A DNA stretch of 64,000 nucleotides from contig NZ_CAXRBQ010000123.1 of NCBI RefSeq assembly GCF_964228735.1, positions 1-64,000 of the forward strand. The letters run 5' to 3'. A program made the translations under genes and the position numbers. This DNA comes from Pontibacterium sp964228735. Its GTDB lineage: Bacteria; Pseudomonadota; Gammaproteobacteria; Pseudomonadales; Balneatricaceae. Below are positions 8,635 to 17,620 of this stretch, one piece after another (position 1 is the stretch's first letter; every line of letters begins with the position of its first letter). Below the pieces are notes generated by a model that saw nothing but the letters and a program-made list of their open reading frames with translations, was not told the origin of the DNA and made no database searches.

Positions 8635-9210
8635 ATGAACATCAGGCCGGCTTTTTCAACCGATGCCGACGCACTTGCCTATCTGACCAATCTATCGTCC
8701 GAAGGGATGTCTGGATGTATCTGGGAGCACCTGGCGCAAGGGGAAGAGACCCCTTTGCAAGCCGGGGCTCGTCTGATTGCGAAAGATAGCGGCATCTTCA
8801 GTTTTCACAACACAACGGTCATCGCACAGGGCCACCAGGTTCTGGGGCTGATTTCCGGGCGGCATCTGCAGGGCAGCAATCTGCCGGTCCGGCTGGATGA
8901 CTTCCTGCCGTTTATCCGACCGTTGATCCAGCTTGAAACCAAGGTACAGCATACGTGGAACATCACGGCGCTGGCTGTGGATGAAAGTGTGCGTCACCGC
9001 GGTCTTGCCATGCAGCTATTGGAAGCGATTGAGCAAAAAGCACAGACGATGCGTCTGCGCCAGCTCAGTATCGCGGTCGCCAGCGAAAACACCGAAGCCT
9101 GTTCGTTGTGCCAGGGGTTTGGCTTTCAGGTGATTGCCGAAGAGGAGTTCATCCGCTTTGGCAGCCTTATCCACAACGGTAAGTGGTTGATGATGGTGAA
9201 GGACATTTAA
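8635..9210 (+). CDS. GNAT family N-acetyltransferase
   Basis: 191 aa from the chosen ATG. It has the GNAT acetyl-CoA-binding segment VRHRGLAMQLLEAIEQ after a beta strand (HTWNITALAVDE), and a C-terminal SENTEACSLCQGFGF motif typical of the fold. The frame opens at GTG 8608 and has ATGs at 8629 and 8635. AGGGG lies 7-8 bases before 8635, so that start is preferred. The acceptor substrate is unknown. Confidence 0.85.
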   Translation: MNIRPAFSTDADALAYLTNLSSEGMSGCIWEHLAQGEETPLQAGARLIAKDSGIFSFHNTTVIAQGHQVLGLISGRHLQGSNLPVRLDDFLPFIRPLIQLETKVQHTWNITALAVDESVRHRGLAMQLLEAIEQKAQTMRLRQLSIAVASENTEACSLCQGFGFQVIAEEEFIRFGSLIHNGKWLMMVKDI

Positions 9211-9322
9211 TCCTTCCCAGCTGCCACCGATCAGATATTGTCCGATTTTAGGTTTTGGAACCTGTCCAGTTGTCGGTGGATGGGGCATAATCACGCGCAT
9301 ACCAAGTACTTAGGGAAGACAG

Positions 9323-10357
9323 ATGGGACGACTATTTGATTGGTGTGTGGATCTTTGGGATGCCACACCGGGCGGTAAACTGGTGCGTATGGTTCTGGCT
9401 GCATTGGGCGCATACCTGGTGCTGTCGATTCCGGTAGGCATGTACTGGAGTATGACACCGGCGGAGTTTGATCCGGTTGCAGCGGCGAAAGAGGATGCGC
9501 AGGCGCGTGGCCTGACACCGGCAACGGGTTATACCACGGTGTACACCCTCAATCAGGTGATGACGACCCTGATGGATAAGCCGGGTGGCTACATCACCAA
9601 CGACCGTACCCCTCCGGGTGTCTGGCTGGACAATATCAGCCACTGGGAGTTTGGTGTGCTGGTACAGGTACGTGACCTGAGCCGTGCACTGCGTAAGGAT
9701 TTCAGTCGTTCCCAGTCCCAGTCGGTTGAATACCCGGCGCTGACCGTTGCTGAGCCGCAGTTCCATTTCGACAACAGCAGTTGGATGCTGCCATCCTCCG
9801 AGTCCCAGTACAAAGAGGGCCTGGAAGCGCTGCAGACCTACCTGACTGCACTGGCAGACGGTGGCCAGGCAGATGCTCAGTTCTACGCCCGTGCTGACAA
9901 CCTGAATAACTGGTTGGCGGACGTACAAACCCGTCTGGGTAGCCTGTCCCAGCGCCTGAGTGCCAGTGTGGGTCAGAAGCGTCTGAACACCGATCTGGCG
10001 GGCGAAGCGGAAGCAACCCAGTCAACAGCCACCGCATCCGAGCAGGAAGTGAAAACACCGTGGCTTGAGATCGATGACGTATTCTACGAAGCACGGGGTT
10101 ATACCTGGGCTCTGCTGCACGTCCTGCGTGCCATGGAAGCGGACTTCGGCCCAACGCTGGACAAGAAAAATGCCCGTGTCAGCCTGCGTCAGATTATCCG
10201 TGAGCTTGAAGCCTCTCAGGATACCGTGTGGAGCCCGATGATCCTCAATGGTGGTGGCTTCGGCCTGTTTGCCAACCACTCTCTGGTGATGGCGAACTAT
10301 ATCTCCCGCGCCAATGCGGCGATCATCGATCTGCGTGAGCTGCTGAGCCGCGGCTGA
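9323..10357 (+). CDS. DUF2333 family inner-membrane protein
   Basis: 344 aa, similar to DUF2333 proteins of marine gammaproteobacteria. A short cytoplasmic N-terminus and one membrane segment (about 20-43, VRMVLAALGAYLVLSIPVGMYW) precede a large periplasmic domain with conserved segments TTLMDKPGGYITNDR, PPGVWLDNISHWEFGVL and ARGYTWALLHVLRAM. Function is unknown. It is followed by a terminator and is probably monocistronic. The start at 9323 is supported by GGGAAGA just upstream. Confidence 0.85.
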   Translation: MGRLFDWCVDLWDATPGGKLVRMVLAALGAYLVLSIPVGMYWSMTPAEFDPVAAAKEDAQARGLTPATGYTTVYTLNQVMTTLMDKPGGYITNDRTPPGVWLDNISHWEFGVLVQVRDLSRALRKDFSRSQSQSVEYPALTVAEPQFHFDNSSWMLPSSESQYKEGLEALQTYLTALADGGQADAQFYARADNLNNWLADVQTRLGSLSQRLSASVGQKRLNTDLAGEAEATQSTATASEQEVKTPWLEIDDVFYEARGYTWALLHVLRAMEADFGPTLDKKNARVSLRQIIRELEASQDTVWSPMILNGGGFGLFANHSLVMANYISRANAAIIDLRELLSRG

Positions 10358-10380
10358 TGTGATTGAGTGCTAAAGAGAAG

Positions 10381-10405
10381 GGCAGCCGATTTGGCTGCCT
10401 TTTTC
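10381..10405 (+). terminator. rho-independent terminator after the DUF2333 gene
   Basis: GGCAGCC and GGCTGCC form a 7-bp stem over a 5-nt loop and are followed by TTTTT. Confidence 0.85.
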
Positions 10406-10520
10406 ATAGTTCCAGGCAATTTCCGCCTACACTTACAATAACCTGAAAACTGATGTACCGCGTGCGGTGCCTGCTGTAGCCATAGATAACGGTTATCGCC
10501 AGACGCAATTGGAGGAGCCC

Positions 10521-10988
10521 ATGAAGCGTATCTTTTTACTGATCACTCACCTTGGTGCTGTAGCGCTTGGTTTTGCGCTGGGTATCTACATGCTGCCCAT
10601 CCTGACCGAGCCGCAGGGACCATCGATGACCGAAGTGGAAGCGGTCGCCTCCACCTCGACCTACAATGCTGAGTTTAAGCGTGATCTGGCGGGCAGTGAT
10701 CTGCTGCACTGGGGCGAGGGCACCGTGTATGTCAGCCCTAAAGCGATCTCCCTGATGGGGGAGGTGTCACCGGGTCCGGATTACAAGCTCTACCTGGCTC
10801 CTGAGTTTGTGGAAACGGAAGAGCAGTTCCTACAGGTTAAGCGCAACTCAGTGCAGGTGGGTGAGATCAAAACCTTCGATAACTTCGTGGTAACCCTGCC
10901 TGAGGGGGTCGATCTGGAACAGTACAATACGGTACTGGTCTGGTGTGAGACCTTCGGTGAATTTATTACGGCTGCTAAATACCGTTAG
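10521..10988 (+). CDS. DM13 domain exported protein
   Basis: 155 aa from ATG 10521, which has GGAGGAG seven bases upstream; the longer frame from 10467 has no such site. An N-terminal hydrophobic segment (about 3-25) acts as signal or anchor. The rest is a DM13-type domain (HWGEGTVYVSPKAISLMGEVSPGPDYKLYLAPEF broadly, then LEQYNTVLVWCETFGEFITAAKY) with the conserved VWC near the C-terminus. DM13 domains are proposed electron-transfer or cytochrome-like folds; that role is inference here. Confidence 0.85.
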   Translation: MKRIFLLITHLGAVALGFALGIYMLPILTEPQGPSMTEVEAVASTSTYNAEFKRDLAGSDLLHWGEGTVYVSPKAISLMGEVSPGPDYKLYLAPEFVETEEQFLQVKRNSVQVGEIKTFDNFVVTLPEGVDLEQYNTVLVWCETFGEFITAAKYR

Positions 10989-11016
10989 AGCGGCTGACGT
11001 TATTATCGCAGTAACT

Positions 11017-11046
11017 AAAACGGGCGCCTGAAGCGCCCGTTTTTTG
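11017..11046. terminator. bidirectional terminator between the DM13 and HIT genes
   Basis: AAAACGGGCGC and GCGCCCGTTTT form an 11-bp stem with a 5-nt loop, followed by T runs on both strands. It sits between convergent genes. Confidence 0.9.
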
Positions 11047-11051
11047 TGCCG

Positions 11052-11423
11052 TTATGCCACCGGCTGTTTGAGGTTCTCATCGAAGTACGGTGGCCAACCC
11101 AGTGGCTTGCCGCCCAACAGATGCAGGTGGATGTGGAACACGGTCTGACCGCCGTGGCCGTTACAGTTGAAGACGGTGCGGTAACCGCTTTCGTCAAAGC
11201 CCTGTTCCTTGGCGATCTTACCTGCGACCTGCACCATGTGGCCCACCAGTGCCTGGTCTTCGTCAGCAATCTCATTGGTGGAGGCAATATGTTTCCGCGG
11301 GATCACCAACGCGTGGGTTGGTGCCTGCGGGTTGATATCGTTGAAAGCGATGACCTGGTCATCTTCGTAGATAATATCTGCCGGAATTTCCTTGTTCAGA
11401 ATCTTGCAGAACAAACAGTCCAT
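11052..11423 (-). CDS. hinT: HIT family nucleotide-binding protein (HinT-like)
   Basis: 123 aa. It has the MDCLFCKILNKEIPA start common to HinT proteins, the ALVIPRKHI segment, and the histidine triad HIHLHLLGG near the C-terminus that acts on the alpha-phosphate in purine phosphoramidases. The start at 11423 is preferred over 11438 because AAGGG lies seven bases before it and homologues begin there. The cellular substrate is not defined. Confidence 0.93.
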   Translation of the reverse strand: MDCLFCKILNKEIPADIIYEDDQVIAFNDINPQAPTHALVIPRKHIASTNEIADEDQALVGHMVQVAGKIAKEQGFDESGYRTVFNCNGHGGQTVFHIHLHLLGGKPLGWPPYFDENLKQPVA

Positions 11424-11487
11424 AGTGATACCCTTCATTGCTAAATACGGCTGAGTTCACAGCAGTATAGCGATGAGCGGGGAATCA

Positions 11488-13008
11488 TTAAATCGCTGCT
11501 TGAATCATGTCCGTTTGTATCGGCGGACAATGCATCGAGTTGCTGACCGTACCGTCCGGCAGTACCGACTCCAGATGCACATCAAAGCCCCACAAGCGGT
11601 GCAAGTGACGCAATACCTCTTCACCGTCCTCGGCTAGTGGCTGGCCGTTGTGCACATAGTGGCGCAGGGTCAGAGCACGATCGCCGCGAACATTCACGTT
11701 ATACACCTGGATATTCGGTTCACGGTTACCCAGGTTGTACTGGGCCGACAGGTCTTCTCGGATCTGCTGATAACCGATCTCGTCGTGGATTGAAGAGACG
11801 CCTAAGGTTGGTTTCTCCGAATCGTCCAGGATGGTGAACAGTTTCAATTCACGGATCAGTGCCGGCGACAGGAACTGCAGAATGAAGCTCTCATCCTTGT
11901 AGTTGCGCATGGCGTTGTGCAGGGTTTCGTTCCAGTCGCTGCCAGCAATATCCGGGAACCAATCGCGGTCTTCGGCGGTTGGGTTTTCACAGATGCGGCG
12001 GATATCCTGCATCATGTTGTAACCCAGGGTGTAAGGATTGATACCGCTGAAGTACGGGCTATCAAACGGTGGCTGGTAGATTACGCTGGAGTGGGAGTGG
12101 AGGAACTCCATCATAAAGCCATCGGTCACCAAACCCTCATCATACAAGGCGTGCAGCAGGGTGTAGTGCCAGAAGCAAGCCCAACCCTCGTTCATCACCT
12201 GGGTCTGTTTCTGAGGATAGAAATACTGGGAGACCTTGCGCACGATACGGATGATCTCACGCTGCCAGGGCTCCAGAAGTGGTGCATTCTTCTCGACGAA
12301 ATAAAGAATGTTCTCCTCGGGTTCAGCCGGGAAGCGCTGCTCGGTGGCTTTTGCCTCTGTTTCCTTCTGCGGGATGGTGTTCCACAGCTGGTTAACATGG
12401 CGCTGGATGTACTCTTCGCGTGCCTGCTGGCGTTCGCGCTCTTCCGCCGCGGTGAGGGGTTGTGGACGCTGGTAACGGTTCACGCCGTAGTTCATCAGGG
12501 CGTGGCAGGAGTCGAGGATCTCTTCCACCTCGGTCACGCCGTAACGCTCTTCGCATTTGCGGATGTAGTTCTTGGCGAACAGCAGATAGTCGATGATCGC
12601 CGTGGCATCGGTCCAGGTGCGGAACAGGTAGTTACCCTTGAAGAAGGAGTTGTGACCGTAGCAGGCGTGCGCAATCACCAGTGCCTGCATGGTCATGGTG
12701 TTCTCCTCCATCAAGTAGGAGATGCAGGGATCGGAATTGATCACGATCTCGTACGCCAGGCCCATACGTCCGCGTTTGTAGTTCTGTTCCGTTTCAACAA
12801 ACTGTTTGCCGAACGACCAGTGGTTGTAGTTGAGTGGCATGCCCACGGAGGCGTAGGCGTCCATCATCTGTTCGGACGTGATGATCTCAATCTGATTGGG
12901 ATAGGTGTCCAGACCAAAACCCTCGGCGATACGGGCAATTTCCCGGTCGTATCGCTCGATCAGTTCAAAGGTCCATTCTGCGCCGGTGGAGATAGGTTCC
13001 TTCTTCAT
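11488..13008 (-). CDS. spoVR: SpoVR family protein
   Basis: 506 aa, normal for the SpoVR/YcgB family, with family segments YGHNSFFKGNYLFR, NEGWACFWHYTLLHALYDEG and NPYTLGYNMMQDIRRICENP. It is the last gene of prkA-yeaH-spoVR and overlaps yeaH by 4 nt (ATGA). In E. coli the cluster yeaG-yeaH-(ycgB elsewhere) is linked to stationary phase and nitrogen starvation. The biochemical role is unknown; conserved His and Glu residues suggest metal binding, which is inference. Confidence 0.95.
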   Translation of the reverse strand: MKKEPISTGAEWTFELIERYDREIARIAEGFGLDTYPNQIEIITSEQMMDAYASVGMPLNYNHWSFGKQFVETEQNYKRGRMGLAYEIVINSDPCISYLMEENTMTMQALVIAHACYGHNSFFKGNYLFRTWTDATAIIDYLLFAKNYIRKCEERYGVTEVEEILDSCHALMNYGVNRYQRPQPLTAAEERERQQAREEYIQRHVNQLWNTIPQKETEAKATEQRFPAEPEENILYFVEKNAPLLEPWQREIIRIVRKVSQYFYPQKQTQVMNEGWACFWHYTLLHALYDEGLVTDGFMMEFLHSHSSVIYQPPFDSPYFSGINPYTLGYNMMQDIRRICENPTAEDRDWFPDIAGSDWNETLHNAMRNYKDESFILQFLSPALIRELKLFTILDDSEKPTLGVSSIHDEIGYQQIREDLSAQYNLGNREPNIQVYNVNVRGDRALTLRHYVHNGQPLAEDGEEVLRHLHRLWGFDVHLESVLPDGTVSNSMHCPPIQTDMIQAAI

Positions 13009-14294
13009 GCGGCCCCCTCGGTCTTCTTCTCAAACAGCTTACGGAAGACAGGATAGATTTCCGATGCATCCGTTATCTGATGCATGGCGAACGCTTCTTC
13101 CCATTTCGCATGCACCTTCTCGTACTCCATCCACAGATTCTGGTGTGGACCGGTGGTGATCTCTACATAAGAGAAATACTGCACTTTTGGCAGGATCTTA
13201 GCGTCCAGCAGATCGCCACAGATGTTGGAGTCACCATCCCAGTTATCCCCGTCCGAGGCCTGGGCGACATAGATGTTCCAATCGCCTGGTGGGTAGCGGT
13301 CTTCCAGAATCTCAGCGGTCAGCTTGAGCGCGCTGGAAACGATGGTGCCGCCGGTTTCACGGGAGTAGAAAAACTCCTGTTCATCCACTTCTTTGGCGTG
13401 GGTATGATGGCGCACAAACACCACTTCAATCTGTTTGTAGTTCCGCTTCAGGAACAGGTACAGCAGGACAAAGAAACGCTTGGCGATATCTTTGATGCTT
13501 TGGGTCATGGAGCCGGACACGTCCATCACGCAAAACATCACCGCCTTACTGGACGGTACCGGTACCCGGATGGTGTTGTTGTATTTGATGTCGAAGTCGT
13601 CGATCCATGGAATGCGCTTGATGTGCTCTTTCAGCTCCTCCACGCGCTCGCGCAGACACACGATCTGCTGAGCCGCTTCCTCGTCGGGTAGACGGGCTTC
13701 CAGCGTCAGGATCTCCTGCTCGAGTTCGCGTATTTCGCGGCGTTCTTTGCCGCTCAAGGCGACACGGCGGGCCTGAGCCGAGCGCAGGGAGCGCACGATA
13801 TGGATCTTTTCCGGTGCCCCGGCATTGGTAAAGCCGGCGCGACGGGTTTCAAACTGGGTGGTGTTCTTCAGCTGCTTCTTGACCAGATAGGGCAGCTCCA
13901 GGCCGTCGAACATAAAGTCGAGGAACTCATCCTGGCTGATCTGGAAGGTGAAGTCGTCCATCCCTTCACCCTGGTTGCTGGCGCTGCCTTCACCGGCACC
14001 GCCACCACCGCCACCACCGGAAGGGCGCTGAAATTCATCCCCGACTACAAACTCCTTGTTGCCCGGGAATACACGTTTTGTCTTGCCACCAGGACCGTGG
14101 TGGAAGATCGGCTCGGAAATATCGCGTCGGGGGATGGTAACCGAACCGCCCTGATCGATGTTGGTGATCGAGCGACTGTTTACCGCATCCTCTACCGCTT
14201 CCTTGATATGCTTCTTATAGCGTTTCAGAAAGCGCTGGCGATTGACCGTGCTTTTCTTCTTCGAGTTCTGACGGCGGTCGATGATATAGCTCAT
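13005..14294 (-). CDS. yeaH: YeaH/YhbH family protein (DUF444)
   Basis: 429 aa from ATG 14294 (GGAAG just upstream; the frame reaches 14309). DUF444 protein with N-terminal IIDRRQNSKKKSTVNRQRFLKRY, a glycine tract (SGGGGGGGAGEGS) linking to the second half, and a von Willebrand A-like fold with a metal-site-type motif FCVMDVSGSMT. It lies 119 nt after prkA and overlaps spoVR, matching the conserved prkA-yeaH-spoVR order. It probably works with the PrkA kinase in starvation or stress signalling. Confidence 0.95.
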   Translation of the reverse strand: MSYIIDRRQNSKKKSTVNRQRFLKRYKKHIKEAVEDAVNSRSITNIDQGGSVTIPRRDISEPIFHHGPGGKTKRVFPGNKEFVVGDEFQRPSGGGGGGGAGEGSASNQGEGMDDFTFQISQDEFLDFMFDGLELPYLVKKQLKNTTQFETRRAGFTNAGAPEKIHIVRSLRSAQARRVALSGKERREIRELEQEILTLEARLPDEEAAQQIVCLRERVEELKEHIKRIPWIDDFDIKYNNTIRVPVPSSKAVMFCVMDVSGSMTQSIKDIAKRFFVLLYLFLKRNYKQIEVVFVRHHTHAKEVDEQEFFYSRETGGTIVSSALKLTAEILEDRYPPGDWNIYVAQASDGDNWDGDSNICGDLLDAKILPKVQYFSYVEITTGPHQNLWMEYEKVHAKWEEAFAMHQITDASEIYPVFRKLFEKKTEGAA

Positions 14295-14413
14295 ACTTCC
14301 GATCCCCATGAAGGGTCGATGCTTACTTACAGCCTGCGCAAACAGCGACCTGCTAATTGATCCGTAATATCCGGAGAGCCAGGCGGCCCTCCGGGCAGTC
14401 TGCTATTCAGCGA

Positions 14414-16336
14414 TTACTGCGACTTACGTACGCGGATGTACCACTCGGACAGCAGGCGAACCTGCTTCTCGGTGTATCCACGTTCGATCATGCGTTTAAC
14501 AAACTCGCTGTGCTTCTTCTGGTCGTCGCTGGAAGCTTTGGCGTTGAAGGAGATAACAGGAAGCAGATCTTCTGTGTTGGAGAACATCTTCTTCTCGATC
14601 ACCGTACGCATCTTCTCGTAGCTGGACCAGGCCGGGTTCTTACCGTGGTTGGAGGCCCGAGCGCGCAGAACGAAGTTGACGATTTCATGGCGGAAATCTT
14701 TTGGATTACTGATACCGGCAGGTTTTTCGATTTTCTCCAGCTCTTCGCTGATCGCCTGTCGGTCCAGAATGTCACCGGTTTCCGGATCGCGGTATTCCTG
14801 ATCCTGAATCCAGAAGTCGGCATAAGTTACGTAGCGGTCAAATATGTTCTGACCGTACTCGGAGTAGGATTCCAGATACGCGGTCTGGATCTCTTTGCCC
14901 AGGAACTCGATATATTTCGGTGTGACGAATTCCTTCAGGAAGCCCACGTAACGTTCCTGCATCTCCGGTGGGAACTGCTGCTGTTCGATCTCTTTTTCCA
15001 GCACGTACATCAGGTGTACTGGGTTGGCGGCCACTTCAGATGGATCGAAGTTGAACACCTTGGACAGGATCTTGAACGCAAATCGGGTGGAAAGACCGTC
15101 CATGCCCTCGTCCACACCGGCGGAGTCTTTGTACTCCTGCAAGGATTTGGCTTTTGGATCGGTGTCTTTCAGGTTCTCACCGTCGTAGATCCGCATCTTG
15201 GAGTATATGCTGGAGTTTTCCGGTGACTTCACACGTGACAGCACGGAGAACTGGGCCAGCATGTTGAGTGTGTCTGGTGCACAGGGTGCAGAGGACAGCG
15301 AGCTGTGCTCCAGCAGCTTCTCGTAGATATGGATCTCTTCGGTAACACGGGTACAGTACGGCACCTTCACGATATACACACGGTCGATGAAGGCTTCATT
15401 GGTTTTGTTGTTCTTGAAGGCCTGCCACTCCGATTCGTTGGAGTGCGCCATGATGATGCCGTTGTATGGGATGGCACCCATACCTTCGGTGCTGTTGTAG
15501 TTGCCTTCCTGGGTCGCGGTTAGCAGAGGGTGCAGCACTTTAATCGGCGCTTTAAACATCTCTACAAACTCCATCATACCCTGGTTGGCACGACATAGCG
15601 CACCGGAGAAGCTGTAGGCATCGGGATCGTGCTGGGCAAACTCTTCCAGCTTACGAATATCAACCTTACCCACCAGGCTGGAGATATCCTGGTTGTTCTC
15701 ATCGCCCGGTTCTGTTTTCGCGATGGCGATCTGGTCAAGCACAGACGGATAAAGCTTAACAACACGGAACTTGGTGATGTCGCCGCCGTACTCATGCAGG
15801 CGTTTTACGGCCCACGGAGACATAACGCCTTTCAGGTAGCGTTGAGGAATACCGTATTCCTCTTCCAGAATGGAAGCGTCCTCTTCCGGATTAAACAGCC
15901 CCAGCGGTGATTCAAACACCGGGGAGTCCTTGATTGCGTAGAACGGCACGTGTTGCATCAGGTACTTCAGCCGTTCTGCCAGTGAGGATTTACCGCCACC
16001 CACCGGACCTAGAAGATAAAGGATCTGTTTGCGCTCTTCGAGTCCCTGAGCTGCATGTTTGAAATACGCCACAATGTTTTCGATGGCATCTTCCATTCCA
16101 TAAAATTCGCTGAACGCAGGGTAGCGCTTGATCAGTTTATTGGAGAAGATGCGGCTGAGACGTGGGTCGGAGGCAGTATCTACAATCTCCGGCTCACCAA
16201 TCGCCTGTAGCATCCTTTCTGCAGCATCGGCATATACCGACGGGTCTTGCTTACACAGATCGAGATACTCGTGCAGAGACATCTCTTCTTGCTTCGTTGA
16301 CTCGTAGCGGGTTCTATAATGCTCAAAAATACTCAT
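14414..16336 (-). CDS. prkA: PrkA family serine protein kinase/AAA protein
   Basis: 640 aa. The N-terminal AAA part has a Walker A GPVGGGKSSLAERL (about 115) and the C-terminus is the PrkA kinase-like domain. Family segments include FYGMEDAIENIVAYFKHAAQGLEE and GILMAHSNE-type NGIIMAHSNESEW. The start at 16336 has AGGAAGG 8 nt upstream; a GTG three codons earlier is too close to that site. It is the first gene of the operon and has a possible sigma-S-type promoter. Recent work on B. subtilis homologues argues for an AAA protease role. Confidence 0.95.
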   Translation of the reverse strand: MSIFEHYRTRYESTKQEEMSLHEYLDLCKQDPSVYADAAERMLQAIGEPEIVDTASDPRLSRIFSNKLIKRYPAFSEFYGMEDAIENIVAYFKHAAQGLEERKQILYLLGPVGGGKSSLAERLKYLMQHVPFYAIKDSPVFESPLGLFNPEEDASILEEEYGIPQRYLKGVMSPWAVKRLHEYGGDITKFRVVKLYPSVLDQIAIAKTEPGDENNQDISSLVGKVDIRKLEEFAQHDPDAYSFSGALCRANQGMMEFVEMFKAPIKVLHPLLTATQEGNYNSTEGMGAIPYNGIIMAHSNESEWQAFKNNKTNEAFIDRVYIVKVPYCTRVTEEIHIYEKLLEHSSLSSAPCAPDTLNMLAQFSVLSRVKSPENSSIYSKMRIYDGENLKDTDPKAKSLQEYKDSAGVDEGMDGLSTRFAFKILSKVFNFDPSEVAANPVHLMYVLEKEIEQQQFPPEMQERYVGFLKEFVTPKYIEFLGKEIQTAYLESYSEYGQNIFDRYVTYADFWIQDQEYRDPETGDILDRQAISEELEKIEKPAGISNPKDFRHEIVNFVLRARASNHGKNPAWSSYEKMRTVIEKKMFSNTEDLLPVISFNAKASSDDQKKHSEFVKRMIERGYTEKQVRLLSEWYIRVRKSQ

Positions 16337-16419
16337 TGTGGTCACCTTCCTATTGAGATCCTTTAAAATCAGACGCTTAAGGGCTCATCGTGTTGTTCTC
16401 TCTGGTTGTTTCGCTTTTT

Positions 16420-16447
16420 AGTGTAGTTCACATTTTGGGGTGTCGAA
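16420..16447 (-). promoter_or_regulatory. possible sigma-S/sigma-70 promoter of prkA-yeaH-spoVR
   Basis: On the minus strand TTCGAC (16447-16442) and TACACT (16425-16420) are separated by 16 bases. The -10 context CTACACTAAA is close to the sigma-S form CTATACTTAA. The start would be near 16413, about 77 bases before the prkA ATG. Stationary-phase control of this operon is known in enteric bacteria. Confidence 0.4.
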
Positions 16448-16486
16448 CGAATTGATTCTGTTTTTTAGACAACGCTTGTTCGAATT

Positions 16487-17620
16487 TTAACCAATTGATT
16501 CTTCAGAGAATTCCTGTTCAAGAACTCGAATGATTTCCCCCATAAAACGTGCGGCTTCCCCACCGGTGGCAGCGCGGTGGTCAAACGTCAGCGAAAGGGG
16601 CATCACCCGGTGCACAACCAGCTCGCCATTAACCGCAACCGGCTGCTCGCGGATCACCCCGGCGCCGAGAATCGCCACCTGCGGTGGAACGACCACCGGA
16701 GAGGCGTAACGACCGGCGATGGTGCCAAAGTTGCTGAGTGTGATAGTCGCTCCCTGCAGCTCTTTTGGCGGGATGGTGCGGGCTTTGACGTCGGCCCGCA
16801 TCTGATCGAGACCGGCGCGCAACTCTTCACTGCTGCGCCGTCCGATATCACGCAATACCGGCACAAACAGTCCCTGATCGGTATCCACCGCGACCCCAAG
16901 ATTGATTTTGCGGTGCTGGCGTCGACTCAGATTATTGCCGTCGAACCAGGTATTCAGCGCAGGCTCCGCTTTGCAGGCTGCGGCAATAGCATTCACCAGC
17001 CGCATGGTGATATCGGTGCCTTTCGGCCAGCTGTGGATATCGGCGTCTTCACACAGAGTGACCGGAACCACTTCTGCATGGGCCAGCGCCATGGTTTTGG
17101 CCATCTGCTTACGTACCCCGCGCAACGGTTTGGCATGACCGTGGGTACGGTTCATGTTGGCGGCTTGTTCCACATCCTGAGGAGTGATGGCGCCTTCCCG
17201 TCCGCTGCCCTGCAGGCCGTTGAGGTCCACGTTCAGGCGTTTGGCCAGGGCACGCACTGCCGGTGTGGCACGGGCACTCTGGTGGGCGCGGGTGCTGGGT
17301 GCGGCGCCGATGATAAAGTCATCGCCGGCGGCAGTACTGTCGGCGGTGGGGATTTCGCCCACCACGGTGCCGCTGTCGTCGCTCTCTTCACTGATGTATT
17401 CAACCAGTGGTTCGCCGGTGTGGATGGTATCGCCCACATCACCAAACAGGTGGGCGATCACGCCGTCCTGCGGCGAAGGGACTTCAACAATCGCCTTAGC
17501 AGTTTCCACCGATGCCAGGATCTGGTCAGTTTTTACCTCATCACCTTCCTTGACGTGCCATTCCACAATTTCGGCCTCGGGCAGTCCTTCACCCAGGTCC
17601 GGCAGTTTGAAGTATTTCAT
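16487..17620 (-). CDS. bkdB: branched-chain 2-oxoacid dehydrogenase E2 (dihydrolipoamide acyltransferase)
   Basis: 377 aa. One lipoyl domain with lipoyl lysine K42 (VETAKAIV), a peripheral-subunit-binding domain (ATPAVRALAKRL, about 118-150), and a catalytic domain ending in DHRAATGGEAARF. The usual HxxxDG motif reads HRAATGG, with Thr for Asp, a variant I recall in other proteobacterial E2 proteins. It overlaps the E1 beta gene by 4 nt. Substrate class is inferred from the leucine dehydrogenase at the head of the operon; a pyruvate-type complex is the alternative. Confidence 0.88.
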   Translation of the reverse strand: MKYFKLPDLGEGLPEAEIVEWHVKEGDEVKTDQILASVETAKAIVEVPSPQDGVIAHLFGDVGDTIHTGEPLVEYISEESDDSGTVVGEIPTADSTAAGDDFIIGAAPSTRAHQSARATPAVRALAKRLNVDLNGLQGSGREGAITPQDVEQAANMNRTHGHAKPLRGVRKQMAKTMALAHAEVVPVTLCEDADIHSWPKGTDITMRLVNAIAAACKAEPALNTWFDGNNLSRRQHRKINLGVAVDTDQGLFVPVLRDIGRRSSEELRAGLDQMRADVKARTIPPKELQGATITLSNFGTIAGRYASPVVVPPQVAILGAGVIREQPVAVNGELVVHRVMPLSLTFDHRAATGGEAARFMGEIIRVLEQEFSEESIG

